Part shown: positions 43,335-54,773 of the stretch, one piece after another
Position numbering within the stretch: position 1 is the first letter of the stretch
How the letters are laid out: each line of letters opens with the position of its first letter
NCBI RefSeq assembly: GCF_003576645.1
Contig: NC_044930.1
Span: forward strand, 16,132,620-16,196,619
Origin: Ipomoea triloba
Lineage: Eukaryota; Streptophyta; Magnoliopsida; Solanales; Convolvulaceae
Length of the DNA stretch: 64,000 bases
Direction of reading: 5' to 3'
The notes under the pieces: model-generated
What the model saw: the letters and a program-made list of their open reading frames with translations, nothing else
Database searches by the model: none
Told to the model about the DNA's origin: nothing
Position numbers and translations under genes: made by a program

Positions 43335-46300
43335 TTATGCATAATTGAAGCGCCCGTTCAATATTCTCTCAGCTAGCAGCATATCATCAGGTGTTGTAAC
43401 CTGCAAACAAAAAGAGTAGTTGCAGCATATTAAAAAAGTGGCCATAACATAACAAACAATTGACAAATATTTTGTATGTTTTGGTGGGGCTCACCTTGAT
43501 GTTAGTGTAAGAGCCTTCAGTAATGTAGACTGGATGTTTAAGGAGCTCCACAATAGATACATCATCTGTCACTTCAAGACCTTCCCTGGAGAAGGTGCAG
43601 CAAAGCATCAAATCAGACGGATGATCCTCGAGCTTTAATTACAAGATTTATTTAACTCTCAGGTGCAATAATAGCTAGGTAGCAAGCATATTATCCGTGA
43701 CCGTAATGTTTACTTGTACAAAGATAGTGAGGTGACAAATTAAAGGCTATGGTGATATAAATACAGAAACTAGAAAGCCCAGCTATGGTGGAATGGAATG
43801 GATTATAGTTCTAGTCAAAACATTGAAAACACATCGCAAATTAGTAATGGATTATATACCTATTAATAAGCTCAAACCCCTTCTTAAGCAACTCGGGCTT
43901 GATTACCTGTACTAGAAAAGTTAATCAACTGGCATCATGGCATATGTTTAAGAAAGATTCTTTATCAAAGATGTATTTGTCGGCTCAAACCTGTGGAGTT
44001 TGCATTTCCCAGAGGGTTTTCCGGTTAAGAGTTCTCACAACAAATGATTCATTATTTGCCTGCCAAAATAATTCATGCATCTTGTAAAACCATAATCCAT
44101 AGGCAACTTTATGTTCGGAGAAATTATGGCAACCATCCTTGAATGTATGTACCTCAAGGGATGTATTCTTTCTACCACTTTGGAACAGCCAAACAATTAC
44201 AAGCTCAAAAACTGAATATGATTAATTAAGCCAATAATCATCATAAAACATACCTCTTTAATTGTTGATTTAGCAGGAACCCCAAGAACTGCTGCTCCAA
44301 CAAGCCAACCATCCTTTAAGACCTGCAAAGAAATCCACAAAATTGAGAAACACTAAAAAGGCTTCCATTTATACTATTCTAATAGTTGAGTTTCTCTACT
44401 CCCCCATCCCCTCAAAAACAACAAAAATAAAAAAAGGCATACATACAATTATGTCCATTCTTAACTCTAAATTTTTATACAAAATGCAATTAATTATCGG
44501 TTAAGTCAAGCTTGGTCTATTCTTTCATCCAGTGTAATTTATATGCCTACTCTTCACATATATTACACAGTAGATCACAAGAACATTTTATTCAGAATAA
44601 AGTACATACAAAATGGCCTCAATATTACCAAGAAGAGAAAAAGACGAAAAGGACTTTTAGCAAATGAACCAACCTTTTCTACATCTCCTGCCAATACTAG
44701 AGGTCTCGCAGCGTCATGGATGCAAATGAGTTCAGAACTCAAATCAACTACCTGAAACATCAAAGCACTATGTGAAAGTAGAAGATTAAAAATAATTACT
44801 GAGAATTGTAATGATACTAATATGTCCTTAATATTAAAACCATGAGTCCACGACTGAGTGATAACTGACAAATATAAATTGTCTCAAACTTCCAAGAATT
44901 TCCATGTTAATATTCCAAAGTTCATATTATTGTTTTTCTAGCATGCAAGTGTATAATACCTCAAAATTGGTGAAAACCCCACTTAAATAGGCCTTTTAAA
45001 AGATAAGTAGTTTGAAGTTCATGAATCTGTAATTTGAGATAACATTTATCATGTACCTGAAAACCATTGTATACAGAATCTTGCCTCTCCTTTCCAGGCA
45101 ATGCAAATTTCAATTCGATGTGGATTTTTTTTCCTGCATCTGAACAAAATCAAAAACTCTAACGGACCATCTATAATATCTCCAAAGAAGTAGGAAAAGA
45201 AAAATGCAACCTTGAACAAACTAACCCCCTCTCCTCATCACACCAAAAACAAAAGGACGAAAAGTCAACTGCACTTATTGCTTGCACAAAATTTGTATTA
45301 CTATTACTAAATTAATAAACTAATAGCTTCATACCTTCAAAAACGTCATTATAAAACGGATCACATACTACCACAATTTCTTTCACTTGAGGCAACTTAG
45401 AGAAGGTGTAGAAACTGCAACAAGCCAACAAACTTTGAGTTAGAAAGCCTGCACAAAGAGAAACAGATGCAGAAATATTCTTTCGACTACTAAGTTTGTG
45501 TGGCTTTGTGTACCAATCACACTACACTGAGCTTTTCCTACTAGACTTCTGTACATACTGAGAGCACCAGTGGAATTTCAATTTTCATATCAACTCAGGT
45601 AAGCTAATATCAAGGCTTTGGTGTTAGAGACTATACCCATATCCTGTATTGGTACATAGTTATGATATCAACTTCTCTCTAAGGCTTAAAAAGCTTGGCA
45701 GCATAACATTGATAATCAATTTTTTTTCACAAAGTTAGTAATATCTGAAGTCTAGGATTGGGAAATGCAAAAACCAATCAATTTTTTTTTGCATAGTAAT
45801 ATCTAAAGTCTAGGACTGGGAAATGTAAAAACCAATCAATTTTTTTCACAAAGTAATATCTGAAGTCTAGGATCGGGAAATGCAAAAACCCATGAATTGG
45901 GAAATGCAAAAACCCATGAATCAACAGCTCATTGCAATGCATTTTGGGCTGATCAGTTAATAAATTTGAACAGACAATTTTCCTTGTACCTGTACAATGC
46001 AATTGGCTGGCCTAGAAGTGGAAGATACTGCTTCGGCATGCTCACCTATAAGCACAAAATATAAGGAAACTATCATCTCGAAGATGGAAAATACGGAAAA
46101 TATTGCATGGACTCCAATTTTGTACTCCCACTCTCAAATTCTTGATGTGAAAACTTTTATGGGGACCTACATCATGAAAATAGTCTATCCTTGCTTGCCA
46201 CATAAGGAGTAAAAATAAGGGAGTAGAATTTGAGAGTATACATAGTAGAACTCGAAAAGTAAAAAGTAGACAACAGAGGAGGTGGGAATACAAAGTTGTA

Positions 46301-47052
46301 GAGACAGTGTGACAGACTTAAAAGTAGGTACAACATTTTACCCAAAATTTGACATATTAAAAGAGTGATGCTAGAAAAACAATAAAGTGTAAAAAAGAGT
46401 GATGACAATGCACACACAAAAAGAACAAGGAAAAAAAAAGTGATGACAATGCACACAAATATGCAGAGCTAAACAAAGAGCTATCATGATAGCAATTACG
46501 GCCGGTAGCTAAGTATAAGGAATAGAGTTTAATCCAATTCAACCCAATACATTAGCAAACACCAACATAGTTTAAACATGTGCTTAGGGTCACTCAAAAA
46601 TTGATATCTGCTTCAGTTCACAGTTGCAATTATACACTTACACCCATTCTTTTCCCCATCCCTCCAGCAAGAAGAATCACCGAAACACTTTTCTCCTTCA
46701 CCGCAAGATCTGCACACCGCTGATTAAAAAAACAATTGAACTCTCAAAATATTGAATTTCATTATTAAAAAAAAAAAAAAAAAAAAACCAAAACTTTTTC
46801 ACACAAATAAGGAAGAATATGCATATAATTTACCTTGTGAAGATCTCCATTGACTCCATATAGAGCAGAACAAGTAATTTTGGAATGGGAAGGCCTTGAG
46901 TTCCTCAAAGGAACGATTTTTCCAGTAGGGGGGTGTAGAAATGAAGGAACCTTAGGACAGTAGGAGATCGAATAATGTAGGAGAAAGGATTTTTGGGGAT
47001 TGGTTTTCAAGAACAGCGGCGAATTGGGAATACCGAGCTGAAGATGGGACAT
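43335..47052 (-). CDS. ISPD: 2-C-methyl-D-erythritol 4-phosphate cytidylyltransferase (plastid)
   Basis: Eleven exons, high to low: 46834-47052, 46642-46719, 45990-46045, 45335-45414, 45057-45139, 44674-44751, 44254-44322, 43991-44059, 43860-43906, 43495-43585, 43335-43400; 311 residues (Arabidopsis about 300). It joins CTP and MEP to give CDP-ME, the third step of the plastid MEP pathway to isoprenoids. The N-terminal ~75 residues are Ser/Pro-rich and uncharged enough for a chloroplast transit peptide. Then come the nucleotide-binding [11 protein letters not shown] (89-99), [57 protein letters not shown] and [11 protein letters not shown], with [14 protein letters not shown] at the end. Start chosen at MSHLQLG; an in-frame ATG nine codons upstream (47079) is the alternative. 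All introns are GT-AG and the frame is unbroken, so it looks functional. Confidence 0.95.
45714..45925. repeat. ~62-bp tandem repeat in ISPD intron 3
   Basis: Three units of AATATCTGAAGTCTAGGATTGGGAAATGCAAAAACCAATCAATTTTTTTCACAAAG lie in the 575-bp intron 45415-45989, followed by two short partial units (GGGAAATGCAAAAACCCATGAAT). They are 5-10% diverged and remain clear of the splice sites. Confidence 0.85.
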
Positions 47053-47420
47053 GGTTGTATGTTCCCACACAACCCACAAAGCTTTGCCCTGCTAGTAGTG
47101 ACCGAGTCGGAGAAATCGAGCTTTTATGTGACAGAAAACATGGGAAATGACAAAGTTCATGAGGATCCAAAGCAAGAATCCTAGAATATTAGAGCCACTA
47201 AGAAGGGACACAAATGAGTTCTTGCTTTCGTTTTCGGTTTGAAGGTTGAGAGTTGAGAGAGATTGAAAATGGACAAAGGAAATCCCAGCGCATTTGCCGA
47301 CTTATTTCTACTGGAGTAGCTGATTATCGTCGACGAATGACGATTGGGTGAAGCCTGATTGCCGGCAAATTATCCATTATTAATAAGAACCCGAATATGC
47401 TCTGTATCAATGGCATTTGA
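47053..47420 (-). promoter_or_regulatory. ISPD 5' leader and promoter region
   Basis: Upstream of the ISPD start on the minus strand. The sequence just upstream remains of exon-like composition (in another frame it reads as a short peptide ending inside exon 1), consistent with a 5' untranslated leader. No clear TATA box was identified. Inferred from position only. Confidence 0.4.
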
Positions 47421-48684
47421 AAATATATTATTAGTAAGCGGGTGAATCTCTACCGTCAAAAACTTGGCTACTTTCTAGCTTTAGTTAAAAACTTGATTCT
47501 TTCTTTAAATTTTTCTCTTCTTTTTTTATTTTTTATTTTTATTTTTCTCAATATGTTAATCCACAACCCCAACCTGATAAAAGATGTAAGTTCAGCGCAC
47601 ACAAAGAATCTGTACACTTTGAGCATAATTTCGCTGCCTAGATTCGAATCTTGATCTCTTCTTTTAAGGGATTGCACACTTTGAACATAATTTATATACT
47701 GTCGTTAAATTTAAGGAAGTATTTTTTTTAGAGTATAATTTATTTTATATGATCAATAATTAGCTATAGAGAAAAAGTTTAAATTATTATGTCTTTTAAA
47801 GACTTTTGTTTAGTAAGTTAAAACTTTTTGAATTTTCAAAAAAAAATAGAGAATTAAAGAATTAGAAAATAATTTTTTATTAAACTAAATTCTCCAATTT
47901 GTAACTCTTTTCGTTCTTCTCATTTTTCAGTGTTTTTAGAGAATTCATAGGCACAATTCTCCAAATACAGAAGTTTTTCATTGTTTTTAGAGAATTCATA
48001 GGCACAATTCTCAAAAAATACAAAATTTTCATTGTTTTAGGCTAACCTCATCCCAGTTAATCGTTACCCTTGGTAAGTTTTTTATTATTATTTAATACCA
48101 TGTGTATTTGCAAGTGGAGAGAAAATTGCTAAATTAGAAATAAGAGAGAGAGAATGAGAAAAAAAAAAGAAAAAGTATGCTAAAATCTAACAAAAGTTGT
48201 TGTGCACGGCAACTTTGTGTACTTTTTTATATATTTTTATTTCTTATTAATTAATTATTACTCCGTATATTATTTGGTTATTATATTTATTATATAATAT
48301 AAATGTGAGATCACTTTTGAAAGTGAGAGAATATTGCAGGGATGTAAAACAAATAGTGAAGAATTTGTAAATTTGATTATGTAAAAGTGAGACTCAGTTT
48401 AGAAAGTGAAAGAAATTTTTGGGTTAAGGATAGCCTTAGAATTCATAGGCACAACTCTCAAAATACAGAAGCTTTTCATTGTTTTAGAGAATTCATAGGC
48501 ACAATTCCCCAAGAGTTTGAACAATATTATTTGGACTCTCAAATTTTATTCTCACTCAAAATTCTAATATTGATATTTTTAAGATTCACAGGATGAAGAT
48601 AGTCTATCATCTCTTGTCACATCAAGGAGTAATAGGGCGTTTAGTGTCTTCAAAAAAAATAGGGCGTTTAGTGTCTTAAAAAAA
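47421..48684. repeat. Intergenic DNA with AGAATTCATAGGCACAATTCT repeats
   Basis: A ~50-bp unit, TTTTTAGAGAATTCATAGGCACAATTCTCCAAATACAGAAGTTTTTCATTG, occurs at ~47932, ~47984, ~48436 (partial) and ~48482. No gene seen. At 48625-48680 the short unit AGGGCGTTTAGTGTCTT is repeated beside the next MITE. Confidence 0.6.
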
Positions 48685-48686
48685 GG

Positions 48687-49352
48687 CGTTTAGTTGGATA
48701 GAATTTGAATTACTTAATCCCTACACAATTTCAAAGGCAACTAAATTTCTTAGTTTGGTTGGAAGAAATTACGATTCTCTCGTTTTCATGGAATTAGAAT
48801 CCCATGTCCCTTTGAAATTTTAATTCCGTGTATTTTAAAAAAAAAAAAAAAGATAATCGTAAAACAAAATTATCATTCTTTTTTTAACCTAAAATTAATG
48901 TTTGATATTCCCTTCTAGATGATAGCGTGTATTATTCTTTGACCACTGTGAACGTCGTTCATGAGCAATAATCATTCTAGGCCAACCTTAATCAAGTATA
49001 TTTTATCAAAACTCTCAAGTATTTAAATTTGATGTGTATATAACGTATTTGCCTACATTTTGAAGAACAAATTTTTGAATATAATATGTTATATTTTTTT
49101 GGTGTTTGAATATGCAAATGGGTTCAAGAGATACTTGTCATATAACAACAACAACAACAACAACAACAATGGGCATGTTGGACTTTATACAACTTATTCC
49201 ATTTCAATTCCCATTTATACCAAACATTGAAATTGAAATTCCTAGTAATTTTATTCTTGTTAACCAAAGACTGGAATTTAAACTCTCACTTTATTCCTAC
49301 ATTATTCTTTTCCCATTGAATTACAATTCCTTCCTTCCAACCAAACGTCTCG
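48687..49352. repeat. MITE with GGCGTTTAGTTGG ends
   Basis: Left end GGCGTTTAGTTGGATAGAATTTG; right end reverse-complemented GACGTTTGGTTGGAAGGAAGG. These form an imperfect terminal inverted repeat of ~22 bp, followed by a second inner copy of TTGGTTGGAAGAAATT near 48755. It contains an (AAC)n run at 49145-49170. Non-coding. Confidence 0.55.
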
Positions 49353-50817
49353 TAAAAGGGAGTAAATTATGGAAGTCCATGTAATAGAATCCAATAGATT
49401 TTTCTTAGTTTTTTTGTACGCCCTGTGATGAAGTAGAGGATAGAGAAAGTGGTGAGAGTATGAATTTGTATCTCCTGCAAATGAAGAGTTTTTTTGTGGT
49501 CTCAAGGAAAGATAAATAAATGGAGAATCATTGATGATGTGCCGTGCATTGCACGCACCCGCTGGTGCGTTAAAACATTTGTTTGTTTGTTTATTTGTTT
49601 GTTTGTTTTTTTTTTAATGTCAGATTTCAGTTTTTTTTTCTTTTTCTTCCACCTTCTCTCTCTTATGTGTATCATTAAAAATCGTGTAAAATTTTTAACT
49701 AGTGTGGATATAGAAGCGGAAAACACAAAGAATTCATAATAGCATCCACACTTGTAAACTTTATGGGGTTTTTGCAGACAAAAAAAAAATCAAATAAGGG
49801 GTTTTAACTAGTGTGGGGATAACAGCATCGATACCTAAAGTGCGTCATTTTAAAACTTTAGGTGCGTGGTTTGTATACTTAAGGTACATCATTTCAATAC
49901 TTAAGGTTAAGTGGGTTAATTCTAAACGTAAAGTGCGTTCTTTTGTGTTATCTGCACTTCGCACGGGAAGTTATCTTCGCACCTAATCAAGTCACTATAT
50001 ATAGACTCATGATCAAATGAGTCAACACTTTCTCATGAGTCTATGTGGATAGATCTCACTCATTGAATATTTGAGATCAATGACTTACATTTCAAATGTG
50101 CAACTGTGCACTGGTGAAATCTAAACCATTAATATCAAGTATTCAGTGACTCAAATTTATCCACGCAAACTCATTTGAAATGATGGACTTCTGAATAATA
50201 TACGATTAATTTTTCACATTTGGTAAATGACTAGAATTATTTTTTTAAAAGCTCCAAAACTCTACGGTGGAAATAACCGAGCCAATTTGTTTTCACAATC
50301 ACTTTCTACCAATGAATACTCTAGTTTCTTATATAATCAGAAAAGTCCAAACTCCAATTTCTTCATCTATCTTCACCAAAGAAAACTCCAATGTCTTCAT
50401 CCATTTTCACCAACGAGCTCCAATTTCCTCATCACTCTCCACACAAAAAAATTAAAAAAAAAAAATAATAAATAATAAAAAATTATCTTTTTACTTTATC
50501 TCAACCATACATCCTTCTTGAGTTGCTTTAAGTATAGATTGTATTGACTTCATATTTGATTTTCATTGACGTATAGTGAGTAGTTTTAGTACAAATTGAA
50601 TACTTATTTGTGAAATTGAGTGATTTCTTTAAATATCTATAAATATAATTTAAAAAAAAAAATAAAAGTCTTGCAAGATGATTTCTAATTGTAATGTCCT
50701 ATTTTTGAAAAGTAAACAATTACTTGCCATTTAATGCCCGTTGTTTCTCATTTCAAGTTAGTAATCTAAATAATACAACAGACATATATAGTAGGAAAAA
50801 TGATTATATAAGAATTT
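49353..50817. other. Intergenic DNA, no gene seen
   Basis: AT-rich with a (GTTT)n run near 49580 and short repeats of AAGTGCGT/CTTAAGGT near 49840-49940. The block 50265-50450 has a Ser/Thr-rich frame without family features; I do not call it a gene. Confidence 0.5.
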
Positions 50818-51345
50818 GTTTACTAGAAAAAACTAAAAATCAATTTTAGCCGTCCATATGGTAAGATCTAACAGTTTTAGAGTAAAGAAATAAAAAAAAT
50901 ACGGTTGTATTTTGATAAATCTTTCAACTTTAAAAGTGCATTTCAAACACTATACGGTACACTTTTCAATACTATAACGTGCATTTTTGCTAGTCTTTAA
51001 AGTGTAGTGCACTTTAAAATTCACATTTTAGAGTTATCATTTAGTTTTATGCTTTGGTTTAGTGTTTTGCCTTTTAGTTTGGTTTATGTGTTCACCTTTT
51101 TATAGTTTAATATTTACAGTTTAAGTTATGATTTTTTTTTTCGGTTAAGTTTTAGGGTTTACCCATAAATATATTCTATATTGTTAAAAATTGCACTCTA
51201 TAGTGTTAAAAATTGTAATTTTAATTAAAAAAAATTTATCAAAATACCACCATAATTTTTTTTTTCTCAAATTGTATCAAATCTTTTAGATTTTTCCACG
51301 ATGAACAATTGATATTGGTTTTTCTTAGTTTGTTCTTAGTAATGA
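50818..51345. repeat. MITE related to the 15.8-kb element
   Basis: The left end reads ACTAGAAAAAACTAAAAATCAATT, then GTCCATATGGTAAGATCTAACAG. The right end, reverse-complemented, reads AACAAACTAAGAAAAACCAATATCAATTG, then CATCGTGGAAAAATCTAAAAG. The interior has GTGCACTTT/GTGCATTTT units like the 15.8-kb MITE. Ends are imperfect. Confidence 0.5.
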
Positions 51346-51603
51346 ATGTGACATTGTATAATTTCCCAAAGTGCATTATATAATGTTGACAAAGTGCACT
51401 TTTAAAATCGAAAAATTATCAAAATGTCATTGCAAAATTTTTTCTCTTACTTTGATATCTTAGATAAATGATTGATATTAGTTTTTAATTTTCTATCTCC
51501 TTAAAACAAGTTTTCATATGATTATTTTTTTCATATATATTCATGAACACAATCAACAAATATTTAATATGGATGAAATTTGTTGTTACTCATTATACTT
51601 TAA

Positions 51604-52637
51604 GGGGGTGCTTAGTTCAAGTTATACAACATAACTAAGGGTATGTGATATTCTAAAGTCAGTTCTTATATCGTGGACTGCGGTCCACAATGCATTGTGG
51701 ACTGTGGTCTCAAAACGACGTCGTTTTAGTAAGTGGGAGACGGAGCCCGTAATTGACACTACAGTTCATCTCAAAAGATACTGCCTTACATTTGTTTTGA
51801 TATTATCGAATGAAACTGTAGTTATATCGAAATGTAACTGTAGTTGTGTTGAAATGTAACTGCAGTGTATATAAACTGATACTGAATAACAGTTTCACAT
51901 TTGTGTTTTATATTATCGAATGGAATTGTAGTTATATCGAAATGTAACTGTAGTTGTGTTGAAATGAAACTGCAGTGTATATGAACTGATACTGAATAAC
52001 AGTTTCACATTTGTGTTTTTATATTATCAAATGAAACTGTAGTTATATCAAAATGTAACTGTAGTTTTGTTGAAATGTAACTGCAGTTGTGTTGAAATGT
52101 AACTGCAGTGTATATGAAATGAAAGTGAATGGCGCAAATTCATCCGTATGTTTTCATTAATCAAAATGATGTCGTTTTGATGCGCGGTCCACAATGCATT
52201 GTGGACCACGGTCCACGATATAATTTGCATTCTAAAGTTTACATTCCTATGTTTGGTTCATCTTTCTAAGGAAATATAACATTCCCTAAGGAATACAACT
52301 TACCCTCCACATAGGATTTTGAAAGGAATGTGATTCCCTTACATTTGTTAGGTTATGTAAGATTACCTTGGATATCTACAAAATTTTCCATTTTAATTCT
52401 AATTATTATAATATATATTTTTTAAGTTAGTTTATTTTATATATTATATTTAATTATTTTTATAATTATATTTTTATTTTATTTTTATTACATCATGTTA
52501 GCTTATAAAATAATTTTATTTTTTCAAGTTCAATATTTAATTAGTTAATATTTTTAATCATGTAATTATTTATGATACAATTATCTTATTTATTTATTTT
52601 AAGGTTATTAAAATAAAAAAATAAATAAATAAATATG

Positions 52638-52675
<38 letters not shown>

Positions 52676-52816
52676 AATATAACCTTAAACCAAACAGGAT
52701 TATATTACATACCTCTATTTTAACCAAACACAGTAATCTAACATTCTCAGTAATCTAATATTCCAACAATATAACATTTCCTAAGGTAATCTAATATTCC
52801 GTGAACCAAACGATCC
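51604..52816. repeat. Tourist-like MITE disrupted by a MULE-type MITE
   Basis: Left end GGGGGTGCTTAGTTCA and right end (reverse complement) GGATCGTTTGGTTCA, flanked by TAA on each side (51601-51603 and 52817-52819). It contains the complete MULE-type MITE 51659-52228. Without that insert the host element would be ~640 bp. The TATATA run near 52640 is a microsatellite inside it. Confidence 0.6.
51659..52228. repeat. MULE-type MITE 2 with 9-bp target duplication
   Basis: The ends include TTATATCGTGGACTGCGGTCCACAATGCATTGTGGAC and, inverted, GTCCACAATGCATTGTGGACCACGGTCCACGATATAATTTGC, followed inward by AAAACGACGTCGTTTT-type palindromes as in the autonomous MULE. The flanking 9-bp repeat ATTCTAAAG (51650-51658 and 52229-52237) is perfect. 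The interior consists of GTAACTGTAGTTGTGTTGAAAT units, the same theme as the minisatellite of MITE 1. Confidence 0.85.
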
Positions 52817-52819
52817 TAA

Positions 52820-53449
52820 AAGGTAATTAAGGCTAAAAAGAATGTTACAAGGCACATGCCTTTCAAATTTTAACTCAATCGCAGATTAAGTAAATGTGAA
52901 CATATGTTAAAAAAGAAGAAGTAAATGTGAACATTTTCCCTATAAAAAACATTATAATTAATGAGAAGTACCTACTCTATAATTGATTGATCAATTAACA
53001 AACATGGTTTTGTATTATCAAAAAAAAAAACAAACATGGTTTTGTCATATTGGTTGATGTGCCAGCAAACATGTTTCTCATTTTGTCGCAGCCTAATTTC
53101 TAGTATAGAGTAGATTGTCGACTTGGAATAAATTATTGCTTGTGTGTATGGGATGCTCATGTTTTAATTGATTTCTAAGTTCTTGATTGTGATTTGTGAA
53201 GTGTATCATTTTTCCAACCAGAAATAACATTTTTTATAATCATTTTGGCAAACACACGTATCACGCATCAATTTGATCAAGTAATAAATCTTGTCCTTTC
53301 AACTCTGTTTACTTGGTAATTATGAAGTTACAAGTTCGATTCTCAACAGTATCGGTCTATTGATATTCTTAAGTTGAATTAATTAATTATAGATAATTTA
53401 TGTTAATTTACCTCTTTGGGATCTTTTGTTGATTAAGAACAATATATAT
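52820..53449. other. Intergenic DNA with weak SINE-like motif
   Basis: No gene seen. AAGTTACAAGTTCGATTCTCAACAG near 53325 has a box B-like core (GTTCGATTC), but no matching box A was found. Confidence 0.45.
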
Positions 53450-53451
53450 TA

Positions 53452-54062
53452 TATCGTAGACCAAGATCCACGTAGCATTGTGAACTATGGATAAAAAATG
53501 TGCCGTTTTGATATTTAGATTTTAACAGATTATGCAATTTTTTTTTTCCCATTTCTCATGTTGTGTGTCTACACAACTACGAATATATTTCAAATACATA
53601 ATTCATCCTCTTAAGGTACAGAATTTCATAGCACAAAACACAAAAACACTAAAACTAACAAAACAATACACACACATATTATATATTTACTTATTTTCAA
53701 ATCTGATTTAGGTACACAATTTATGTCTACAAGCACAGAATTTCACAACAGACACATAAATTCATAATATAAGATACAATATGGTGTGTGTTACACAACT
53801 ATTAATTTGTTTCAGGTACGTAATTCAGGTACAAAATTTCATAAAACAATACTCCGTATATAAAAACTAACGACAGGTACGTAATTCAGGTACAAAATTT
53901 CATAAAATAATACTCCTTATATAAAAACTAACAACACAAGGCACATACACACACTTTATTGTAAAAAAAATGTAACATGAATGGATAACCAAACGGTCAC
54001 CGTTAAAATAAAATAAATCGTCGTGCGAAAACAACGTCGTATAAGACTATGGTCCACAATTT
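53452..54062. repeat. Degenerate MULE-type MITE 3
   Basis: It starts TATATCGTAGACCAAGATCCACGTAGCATTGTGAACTATGG and ends CAACGTCGTATAAGACTATGGTCCACAATTTACTGG, which are diverged inverses of each other and of the family ends. The interior repeats CAGGTACAAAATTTCATAAAACAATACTCC. No clean 9-bp duplication could be seen. Confidence 0.55.
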
Positions 54063-54551
54063 ACTGGAAATTACTGATTGTCACAAGATAATATTTACTT
54101 AATACACACTCTAAAATGGCTATGAATTTCCACGTCATCCAAAAATCTTATCCTTTCAAATCATATTGCTAAATTCTTGACCCAATCACATCAAAGCCAG
54201 TCTGGAAAATTTCATGCGTACACAACATTCTATCCTTGAAAGTTTGCAACTTAGTTTTGGGCTAACACCATTTGGTAGTCCATTTCAACAAGAAATAATT
54301 ATATTTATTTATTGGACTAATTTTCATGGCAAATGTGCTAATTAAGTCCAAATGAATAATTTGAACATTAAGAAGGAGAAAGCCCGTATATACGAGGCCC
54401 AAGCCCATAGATAGCTCCCATTTTCTCAAACACACAACGGTTCAGCTTCAGCGTATCATTCACCCATCGCCATCCATCATCGACAATCAACATTCAACAA
54501 GCATCACCGAAGATCAGATCGCGGAGAATATCAGTAACGGCCGGACGGCGA
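54063..54551. other. Upstream region of the B12 gene
   Basis: About 490 bp with the likely promoter and 5' leader of the next gene. The leader from ~54420 is CA-rich (CACACAACGG, CATCACC). No other gene seen. Confidence 0.5.
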
Positions 54552-54773
54552 ATGGCTAAGTCACTTGGACCGACGGGGGAGTTTTTCAGGAGGAGGGACG
54601 AGTGGAGGAAGCACCCGATGCTGTCGAATCAGTTCCGCCACGCCGTTCCGGGACTCGGCATCGCGCTTGTCGCCTTCGGTGTCTACCTCGTCGGCGAAGT
54701 CGCCTACAACAAGATCTATGCGCCTTCTCAGTCTCACTCTCATTCCACCACCTCCGCTTCTCACTCTCACTGA
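54552..54773 (+). CDS. NDUFB3: Complex I subunit B12 (NDUFB3-like)
   Basis: A 73-residue protein in one coding exon. It is a small accessory subunit of the membrane arm of mitochondrial NADH:ubiquinone oxidoreductase. The sequence shows the family pattern: GPTGEFFRRRDEWRKHPML, then NQFRHAVPGLG leading into a single membrane segment (residues ~34-51, IALVAFGVYLVGEVAYN), then KIYAPS and a Ser/His-rich tail (SHSHSTTSASHSH), as in plant B12 proteins. Length is normal. The start ATG is preceded by GGACGGCGA and no other ATG is near. The coding part is much more GC-rich than its surroundings. In Arabidopsis a B12 gene lies beside ISPD and STI, as here. Confidence 0.92.
   Translation: MAKSLGPTGEFFRRRDEWRKHPMLSNQFRHAVPGLGIALVAFGVYLVGEVAYNKIYAPSQSHSHSTTSASHSH

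Noticed and set aside
50227..50475. Short Ser/Thr-rich frames
   Set aside because: AT-rich sequence with no homology that I recognise, no splice context and no neighbouring gene to support them.
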